DNA from: Planctomycetota bacterium
Lineage (GTDB): Bacteria > Planctomycetota > UBA1135 > GCA-002686595
Direction of reading: 5' to 3'
Assembly: GCA_022447405.1 (NCBI GenBank)
Contig: JAKVCE010000057.1
Coordinates: 1-9,234, forward strand
Length of the DNA stretch: 9,234 bases
Below the pieces are notes generated by a model. That model ran no database searches. It worked only from the letters and a program-made list of their open reading frames with translations, and had not been told where the DNA came from. The position numbers were made by a program, and so were the translations under genes. This document shows, in pieces, positions 4,548-9,234 of the stretch. Positions within the stretch are counted from its first letter, which is position 1. Each line of letters begins with the position of its first letter.

Positions 4548-7310
4548 TCAGGGGGTCCGAGTGCCGTGACTCACGGTGCCGGTGTTGCCGAGACCGCCGC
4601 CGCGGTTGCCGGGCGTGCCGGTGCGACCAGAGTTGCTGCCGACGCCGCCTGTCACCTTCTCACCGTCTGTGATGTAGCGGATCTGAACTCCGACAGTGGC
4701 CGCGTTCGAGGTCGCGCCGACGTCGTCGTTCACCGTGTAGGTGAAGGTGTCCGTCGTCGCCACCACGCCGGCGTTCGGCGTGTACGTGACAGAGCCGTCA
4801 GCGTTCACGACCACCGTGCCTTTACCCGGCGCATCTATGACCTGTACAGAGCCCGTGTCTAGCGAGCCGTCCGGGTCGTAGTCGTTGTCGAGCACGCTGA
4901 TCGTGATCGCTGCGTCCTGCTCGGTGATGACCTCGTCATAACCAGCCGTCGGGATCAGGTTGACGTGACCACCGATGCGCACGTGCAGAGTCGCCGCGTT
5001 GGAGGGCGCGCCGCAGGTGTCGTAGACGATGTAGGTCATGGCGTCCGCGTCGTCGAGGAGGTCGTCATTCGGGATGTATGTGATCGAACCGTCGGCGTTG
5101 ACGGACGCGGTGCCCTTGTCCGGGGTGTCCACGATCTCGACTGTCGTCGGATCGAGGTTCCCGTTCGGGTCCCAGTCATTCTCCGTGACGTCTACGGTGA
5201 CCGCTGTTTGCGGGTCCGTGTCAGCGTCCTCAGAGACCGCCGTCGGGATCTGGTTCTGGGAGCAATCCTCAGGATTTCCAACCGTGAAGCTCGCGCAGCC
5301 CGTCTGGCCGCCAGGGTTCGTGAGGCAGATCTCGTAATAGCCCGCGGGCACGTCGTCAAAGATGTCCTCGGGCACGACAAGGGTCTGGTAATCCTCAGAG
5401 ACCCAAGAAGCATCGACCTCTCCTCCATCGGAGTAACCACCAGGTCCGGTGATGGAGCCCTCCATAAGGAGGTTGCCTGCGTAGGCTACAAAGCCGGCGT
5501 CAGCGCCCGCCGTCACGACGAGGCCTACCCCTTCTTGGTGCTCCGCCGTGAAGTCGAGCGAGTCCGGCAGCGGGTTGGAGATGTCAGCCACGAACAGCAT
5601 CGAGCTGTCGGCCTGGTCCCACACGCGATCAGCGATCTCCGCCGCGTCCTGAGTCCCCCACCAGTTGCCGACCATGTTCACTTGGCCAGCTATGACCGAG
5701 CTCGTGTATACATCGCAGGAGATGGAGCTGCTCAGGGGGTTCGCCTCATCCGCGACGATCGTGTTGTAGCCGTAGGCGCCCACACTGCCCATGTCGAAGG
5801 AGACATCGTAGGCGGCGTCGTCGGTGGTGATGTTGAGCTCCACGACGGCGGAGTTTGAGCTGCCCTCGTTGCCCTGGAAGACGTTGCCACGCAGGACGAC
5901 ATCATGATCCACCTCGGCATCTTCGACTGACACCGAGATAAACACCGCGTAGTCAGAGTTGTCGCTGATGTGGTTGCGCGTGATGACATGCTTAAAGGAG
6001 CTGACAGCATCTGCCCCATAGGTGACGGAGTGCGAGACATAGAGCCCTGCCCCGTTTCCCTGCAGTGTGTTCCCGTCCACCAAGAGCTCGTAGTCGTGCG
6101 TCCGAGTGTCGTAATGCGTGAAGGAGTTCTCGAGGTAGAGCGCCTCGGCGTCGCAGTTCCTGATGTCGTTGTCGAGCACCCGCCAGTTGCGCTCCATGTT
6201 TGAGGACTCGTAATCGTTCAAGAACTCCGCCCAGACCCCAAAGTAAGCGCCCGAGATCTCGTTGCCGGCGATGAGGACATCCTCCTGGTACTCCATGTAC
6301 TCGTCGACGCCCGTGCTCATGCTGATGGCTGACTGCTGGTTCGTCATCAGCATCTCGTTGTCCGTGATCTGGAGGTCACGGGTGATCAAGCAGGTGTAGC
6401 TGCAGTGGAAATAGCCATAGATGCCCCTGTCCACGTTCTGAAAACTGTTGCCCTCGATGACCTCGACAGCGTTGTAGTTGACTTCAGTCCAGATGCTCTC
6501 AGACATATAGATGGCAGTCGAGCAGTCGATGAACTCGTTACCGATCACAGAGAGGTTGAAGTCCAAATCCCCACCCTCGTATTGAGAGACCGAGTAATAA
6601 AGGCCCACACCACAGTCGCTGAAGGTGTTGTTGTTCAACGACAGGTTCGTCGTGAAGGAGTCCTCCGCAGTGTTATACGAGTCCTTATAGATGAAGGACA
6701 TCGACAACGCATTACCAGACACACCCATGACGTGGTTGTTGCTCAATACATAGCTGCCCCCATAAGGGTTCCCGTCCACGTCAAGGAGCCCGATCCCGTT
6801 CGCGTTGACATTTTGGATGAGGACCTCTCCAGCTCCGCTGTCCAGATCCAGCATGCAATCACTGGTTCCCTGAATGTTCAGCCCGGAGATGAGGATCGGT
6901 CCGCTCACGTATTCGTCTGCTTCGAAGAGGTCTGGAGCACCTAACAAGGTCTCTTCAAAATAGCCCTGGACGATCGTCGCGCTCCCGTCTCCAGGGCCGC
7001 TGATCGTGATGCCCATGGCATCGTCCTCATCGATCCGGATGGGAAAGTCCTCTCCGGCGTCTACGTCGTAGGTCCCTGCACCGACCATGATCGTGGGGGC
7101 CTGTCCGCCAGCTTGACTGACGGCGTGCGTGATCGTGCGCCAGGGGTTGGCCTCGGAACCGTTGCCCGTGCCGTCATCACCGGAGCCAGAGACGTAGTAC
7201 GTCCCACCACCCACTGCGGAGGCGAAGGCTCCCGGAGAGCCGATGCAGAGGACGAGGGCGGGGAGGATGAGCAGACGCTCACAGAGCGCGCGGAGCTTGC
7301 GATGAATCAT
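4548..7310 (-). CDS. Secreted right-handed beta-helix protein with DUF1565-like start and two cadherin-like (tandem-95/VCBS type) domains
   Basis: Large exported protein, 920 residues from the ATG at 7310. This ATG is preferred over an in-frame GTG at 7349 because AGGGA (7323-7319) lies eight bases upstream and the signal peptide starts directly at it: Met, His/Arg/Lys, then a hydrophobic stretch ending A-F-A-S-A near 28-32. Next comes a DUF1565-like segment (about 38-82; G-x-D-G-T-G-N-G-S-x-x-N-P-W-R-T-I). A beta-helix follows (about 137-587), with repeated [D/G]N-x-[F/I/L] turns at a 30-36-residue period and closing with GNWWGTQDAAEI (548-559). A domain ending LTNPGGQTGCASFTV (663-677) may be IPT/TIG-like. 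Two cadherin-like modules (687-780 and 786-877) carry acidic D-x-D-P-D/N-G-x-L-D loops that may bind calcium. The Gly/Thr/Asn-rich tail (about 880-920) has no LPXTG, PEP-CTERM or membrane anchor. Probably a cell-surface or released adhesin or polysaccharide-binding protein; no catalytic residues are recognised. Its base composition is lower in GC than the recJ cluster. Confidence 0.88.
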   Translation of the reverse strand: MIHRKLRALCERLLILPALVLCIGSPGAFASAVGGGTYYVSGSGDDGTGNGSEANPWRTITHAVSQAGGQAPTIMVGAGTYDVDAGEDFPIRIDEDDAMGITISGPGDGSATIVQGYFEETLLGAPDLFEADEYVSGPILISGLNIQGTSDCMLDLDSGAGEVLIQNVNANGIGLLDVDGNPYGGSYVLSNNHVMGVSGNALSMSFIYKDSYNTAEDSFTTNLSLNNNTFSDCGVGLYYSVSQYEGGDLDFNLSVIGNEFIDCSTAIYMSESIWTEVNYNAVEVIEGNSFQNVDRGIYGYFHCSYTCLITRDLQITDNEMLMTNQQSAISMSTGVDEYMEYQEDVLIAGNEISGAYFGVWAEFLNDYESSNMERNWRVLDNDIRNCDAEALYLENSFTHYDTRTHDYELLVDGNTLQGNGAGLYVSHSVTYGADAVSSFKHVITRNHISDNSDYAVFISVSVEDAEVDHDVVLRGNVFQGNEGSSNSAVVELNITTDDAAYDVSFDMGSVGAYGYNTIVADEANPLSSSISCDVYTSSVIAGQVNMVGNWWGTQDAAEIADRVWDQADSSMLFVADISNPLPDSLDFTAEHQEGVGLVVTAGADAGFVAYAGNLLMEGSITGPGGYSDGGEVDASWVSEDYQTLVVPEDIFDDVPAGYYEICLTNPGGQTGCASFTVGNPEDCSQNQIPTAVSEDADTDPQTAVTVDVTENDWDPNGNLDPTTVEIVDTPDKGTASVNADGSITYIPNDDLLDDADAMTYIVYDTCGAPSNAATLHVRIGGHVNLIPTAGYDEVITEQDAAITISVLDNDYDPDGSLDTGSVQVIDAPGKGTVVVNADGSVTYTPNAGVVATTDTFTYTVNDDVGATSNAATVGVQIRYITDGEKVTGGVGSNSGRTGTPGNRGGGLGNTGTVSHGTRTP
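4680..5252 (-). repeat. Two tandem cadherin-like (tandem-95/VCBS) modules
   Basis: Two modules of about 93 residues lie at 4971-5252 and 4680-4955, with a short G-G-H-V-N linker. Both follow I-P-T-A..., V-x-x-N-D-x-D-P-[N/D]-G-x-L-D, KGT-x-x-V-NADGS-[I/V]-TY-x-P-N, then a T-[Y/F]-x-V-x-D strand and SNAAT. The KGT to PN portions are also visibly similar in DNA. Such modules are common in large secreted proteins of marine and soil bacteria and often bind calcium at the acidic loop; that role is inferred here. Confidence 0.82.
5835..6743 (-). repeat. Ten beta-helix repeats of about 30-36 residues (protein level)
   Basis: Within the beta-helix gene, ten turns share the pattern [D/G/N]N-x-[F/I/L/V]-x-x-[C/N]-x-x-[A/G]-[L/I/V]-[Y/F]. 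Counting from the GTG at 7349, the key Asn residues fall near 204, 240, 270, 301, 331, 363, 394, 427, 459 and 489. Clear examples are NNTFSDCGVGLYYS, GNEFIDCSTAIYMS and GNTLQGNGAGLYVS. The repeats are conserved in protein pattern but not in DNA, so they are old rather than recently expanded. Confidence 0.75.
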
Positions 7311-7318
7311 GGTGCGGT

Positions 7319-7323
7319 TCCCT
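7319..7323 (-). promoter_or_regulatory. Ribosome binding site of the beta-helix gene
   Basis: AGGGA on the minus strand ends eight bases before the ATG at 7310. It decides the start in favour of this ATG over the in-frame GTG 39 bases upstream, whose own upstream sequence is a GC hairpin rather than a Shine-Dalgarno. Confidence 0.6.
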
Positions 7324-7337
7324 GATGTATCGAGAGT

Positions 7338-7360
7338 CCCGCTGAGCACATCCCAGCGGG
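7338..7360. promoter_or_regulatory. 7-bp perfect hairpin in the leader of the beta-helix gene
   Basis: CCCGCTG (7338-7344) and CAGCGGG (7354-7360) are perfect reverse complements around a nine-base loop. On the minus strand the hairpin would form in the 5' leader, about 15 bases before the AGGGA site. It has no T-tract, so it is not a standard terminator. It could be an RNA stabiliser or a protein-binding operator. The pairing is seen; any role is inferred. Confidence 0.4.
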
Positions 7361-7440
7361 CCGCCCAGATTAGAGCAACTTCCTTTATTTGCCTTAATTA
7401 AAGGCCAAAACAACGCAATTTAAGGCCCTGGGCGCCTTGT
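7361..7440. promoter_or_regulatory. AT-rich, palindrome-bearing intergenic core, likely promoter of the beta-helix gene
   Basis: Bases 7381-7420 hold 27 A/T out of 40, in sharp contrast to the coding DNA on both sides. The core is the imperfect palindrome GCCTTAATTAAAGGC (7391-7405). A second inverted repeat, AAGGC at 7422-7426 with GCCTT at 7434-7438, uses the same five-base word. An upstream promoter for the minus-strand gene at 7310 is expected here, with TTGCGT or TTGTTT-like and TAATCT or TTTAAT-like hexamers available. No single -35/-10 pair with good spacing stands out. Confidence 0.4.
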
Positions 7441-7460
7441 GTACGCGATGTGAGGATGAG

Positions 7461-7484
7461 GGCCTGCTATGCCCCTAACAGGCC
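7461..7484 (-). terminator. Possible stem-loop at the end of the sulfatase-TPR gene
   Basis: GGCCTG (7461-7466) pairs perfectly with CAGGCC (7479-7484) around a 12-base loop. The stem begins at the last base of the TAG stop (7486-7484). No T-run follows on the minus strand, so Rho-independent termination is doubtful; an mRNA-end-stabilising hairpin is equally possible. A perfect 10-base palindrome, GCCTATAGGC (7482-7491), overlaps the same stop codon. Confidence 0.3.
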
Positions 7485-9234
7485 TATAGGCGCTCTTTGG
7501 CCCACTCCAGGGCCTCATCCCGCTCGACGCGCGCCTTGACCCGCTCAGGATCGATGGCGATGGCCGCGTCCATGTGAGCAGCCGCTGGCTCCGCCTCCCC
7601 CATCAGGTGAGAGAGCGCAGAGGCTTGCAGCAGGGCCGGCAGAGACTCCGGCTCCAGCTCCAGCACCCTCAAGACCATCTCACGGGCAGGCCCATAGTCC
7701 TCCGCCTGGCGCAGCGTCCCTGCGCCCAAGAGGAGCGGCTCCACGGCCTCCGGCCTCAGCCTCGCCGCGAGGGTGAAGAGCCCGGCGGCGTCCTCAAGCT
7801 TGCCTTGTCTGCGAAGGCAGAGCCCTAAGTTGAAGACAGCGCTGTAGTCCGTGGAGTCCTCTGCGAGCGCCTTCCGGTATTGCTTCTCCGCTGCCTCCAC
7901 CTGGCCGGCCCGCTCATAGACGTTACCGAGGTTCACCAGCGTCAAGACATGGTGCGGGTCCACCGTGAGCGCCTTGCGGTACGCACGCTCCGCGAGCGCG
8001 GGCTTCTTCAGGGTCTCGTAGACGACCCCGAGGTTGTAGTGCGCCTCGATCGCGACCGGGTCGAGCGCCGCGGCCTCCTTGAACGCCTCGGCTGCTTCTT
8101 CCTCCTCCTCTGCCTGGTGGTGAGTGTTACCGATGCCCACCCACGCCTTGGCGCAGCGGTCATCGACCTCGAGCGCCTTCGCATAGAGCTCCATCGCCCG
8201 CGCAGGATCCTCATCGTCAGCGGCAAAGTCCGCCTCCCTCACCCAGGGGAGCGGATCCTCCGGGTCGTGCGTCTTGGCTCTCTCTAGGTGAGCCTCCCAA
8301 CCCTCCTTGCCGACCTTGCGCTCGAGCTCTGCTAGGCGGACCCACGAGGAGGTCCTCACCCCTGGCAAGAGCACGCTCTCTTCTTGCAGCTCGAGCGCCT
8401 CTTCATAGCGCTCCTGCTGCATCAAGACGCCCACGAGCGCGCTCCTTGGGAGCGTCGACCCCGGGTCTTCTTCGAGGACCTGACGCAGGGCGATCTCAGC
8501 CTCCTCGATCTGACCGAGGCGCACGAGCTGGTTCGCGAACTGCGCCTTCTCCCAGTTGTGGACGCGGTCCTTCGGGTCAGCGAGGTCGCTCTCCTCCAGC
8601 TCGAGCTCGCCTTCAGCGCTCCAAACATAGCCCAAGGCCGCCAAGGCCTCGCGCGCATCTGGGTCCATGCTGCGGATGTCATCACCGCGCACATCGACCT
8701 CACCCACCGAGAGCAAGTGCTCGAGGATCTTGCGCGAGTTGTCGGCGAGGTCCGCGCGCTCCTCGAAGACGTTGTTCACCTGCTTGAAGTCCCGCATGAC
8801 GTCGTACAGCTCCTCGCGCGGCGCGCGGACGTAGCGGTACTGGTCATCACGGATCGAGCGCAGATCTGCCCACCCGTGGTTGTAGAGCGGGTTCATGGAC
8901 TCGGAGTAGGCGAAGGAGGGCTCAGGCTTCGCGCCCTCGATCAGCATCGAGCGAGCCACAGAGCGACCGTCCACGGCGACATCCGCCTCGACGTCCAAGA
9001 GCTCAAGCGCCGTCGGGAACATGTCGATCGCGCTGACGACCTCACGGATGCGCTTGCCCTGATCGAGCTTGGGGTGCATGGAGATCCAAGGCACATGCGT
9101 CGTCGCGTCGTAGATGAAGATGCCGTGGGTCGTCTCGCCGTGATCGCCGAAGGCCTCACCGTGATCGCTCGTCATCATGACGAGCGTCTCATCCAGCATC
9201 TGCCGCTCCGCGAGCAGGGAGAGCAGCTCACCGA
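7484..9234 (-). CDS. Sulfatase-like (alkaline phosphatase superfamily) protein fused to ten TPRs, C-terminal part
   Basis: The reading frame is open to the right edge (582 residues plus stop visible), so the N-terminus and the catalytic Cys/Ser are outside the window. Residues 1-160 are the end of a sulfatase-type domain. Asp23 and His24 lie in MMTSDHGEAFGDHGE, the conserved second metal site, with His36 in T-H-G. Then come a T-T-H-V-P-W-I strand, the D-M-F-P-T-A-L-E-L-L helix and an R-E-E-L-Y-D segment in place of the common E-L-Y-D-L. An A-L-A-A-L-G-Y-V segment (about 197-204), a junction often seen in such fusions, leads into about ten TPRs (229-565). No membrane segment is visible. Members of this group are annotated as sulfatase-like hydrolases/transferases; without the active-site residue, hydrolysis of sulfate esters and transfer of phosphate-containing groups cannot be told apart. 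TPRs suggest docking to partner proteins. It is upstream of, and on the same strand as, the beta-helix gene, 173 bp apart. Confidence 0.9.
   Translation of the reverse strand, partial: GELLSLLAERQMLDETLVMMTSDHGEAFGDHGETTHGIFIYDATTHVPWISMHPKLDQGKRIREVVSAIDMFPTALELLDVEADVAVDGRSVARSMLIEGAKPEPSFAYSESMNPLYNHGWADLRSIRDDQYRYVRAPREELYDVMRDFKQVNNVFEERADLADNSRKILEHLLSVGEVDVRGDDIRSMDPDAREALAALGYVWSAEGELELEESDLADPKDRVHNWEKAQFANQLVRLGQIEEAEIALRQVLEEDPGSTLPRSALVGVLMQQERYEEALELQEESVLLPGVRTSSWVRLAELERKVGKEGWEAHLERAKTHDPEDPLPWVREADFAADDEDPARAMELYAKALEVDDRCAKAWVGIGNTHHQAEEEEEAAEAFKEAAALDPVAIEAHYNLGVVYETLKKPALAERAYRKALTVDPHHVLTLVNLGNVYERAGQVEAAEKQYRKALAEDSTDYSAVFNLGLCLRRQGKLEDAAGLFTLAARLRPEAVEPLLLGAGTLRQAEDYGPAREMVLRVLELEPESLPALLQASALSHLMGEAEPAAAHMDAAIAIDPERVKARVERDEALEWAKERL
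7541..8548 (-). repeat. Ten consecutive TPR motifs in the sulfatase fusion
   Basis: Ten units of close to 34 residues run without a break. Good examples are IEAHYNLGVVYETLKKPALA followed by a helix ending A-L-T-V-D-P, and VLTLVNLGNVYERAGQVEAA followed by A-L-A-E-D. The first four units are more divergent and richer in acidic residues than units 5-8. They form a superhelical protein-binding scaffold; the partner is unknown. Confidence 0.85.

Noticed and set aside
4541..4554. CCCT/AGGG hairpin between the convergent genes as a bidirectional terminator
   Set aside because: The stem is only four base pairs, lies partly in the coding end of the beta-helix gene and is not followed by a T-run on either strand.
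4965..5858. 297-codon plus-strand frame opposite the beta-helix gene
   Set aside because: The product is rich in V, R and D with no domain; the opposite strand holds well-matched cadherin-like and beta-helix repeats.
7311..7349. GTG at 7349 as start of the beta-helix protein
   Set aside because: It would put 13 polar residues before the signal peptide and has no Shine-Dalgarno. The ATG at 7310 has AGGGA at good spacing and begins directly with a signal peptide.
7422..7438. AAGGC/GCCTT stem as a Rho-independent terminator of the sulfatase-TPR gene
   Set aside because: The stem is five pairs and is followed by AAATTG rather than a run of T on the minus strand. It is kept only as part of the inverted-repeat cluster.
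1..9234. CRISPR arrays, tRNA/rRNA genes, insertion sequences or phage genes
   Set aside because: No direct-repeat/spacer periodicity, cloverleaf-like sequence, transposase or terminal inverted repeats were found. The repeats present are protein-level (TPR, beta-helix, cadherin-like).

Overview
The window is a high-GC bacterial segment with six protein genes and very little non-coding DNA. The left half (1-4533) is strongly GC-rich: a 60-base sample inside recJ (1441-1500) is 44/60 G+C. The long gene at 4548-7310 is clearly less so: 33/60 at 6601-6660. The gene content is a SelA-type selenocysteine enzyme, a sulfatase fused to TPRs, and a secreted beta-helix protein with cadherin-like modules. 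This suggests a Planctomycetota- or Myxococcota-like environmental bacterium. That placement is inference from gene types only.

Layout. Minus strand 1-815 is the 5' part of selA (selenocysteine synthase), running off the left edge. Its last ~83 bases are poly-C/poly-G-rich and read as degraded sequence. A 38-bp gap separates it from a divergent plus-strand cluster, probably one operon: recJ (854-2617), a transglutaminase-like lipoprotein (2602-3579, overlapping recJ by 16 bp) and a SenB/TIGR04348-type glycosyltransferase (3595-4533, 15 bp downstream). The cluster converges, 14 bp away, on a minus-strand gene for a secreted right-handed beta-helix protein (4548-7310). A 173-bp intergenic stretch (7311-7483), rich in inverted repeats and with an AT-rich core, separates that gene from the 3' part of a minus-strand sulfatase-TPR fusion (7484-9234), which enters from the right edge.

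How the genes may work together. The most interesting point is selenium. SelA uses selenophosphate to make Sec-tRNA. SenB enzymes use selenophosphate and a UDP-sugar to make a selenosugar, the committed step towards selenoneine and related small molecules. The two lie about 2.8 kb apart in divergent transcription units. Neither SenA nor a SenC/SelD selenophosphate synthetase is in the window. So this is either an orphan SenB that relies on general SelD, or a selenosugar route without the selenoneine branch. The beta-helix and sulfatase-TPR genes look like an unrelated cell-surface/envelope module. No RNA genes, CRISPR arrays, insertion sequences or phage genes were seen.
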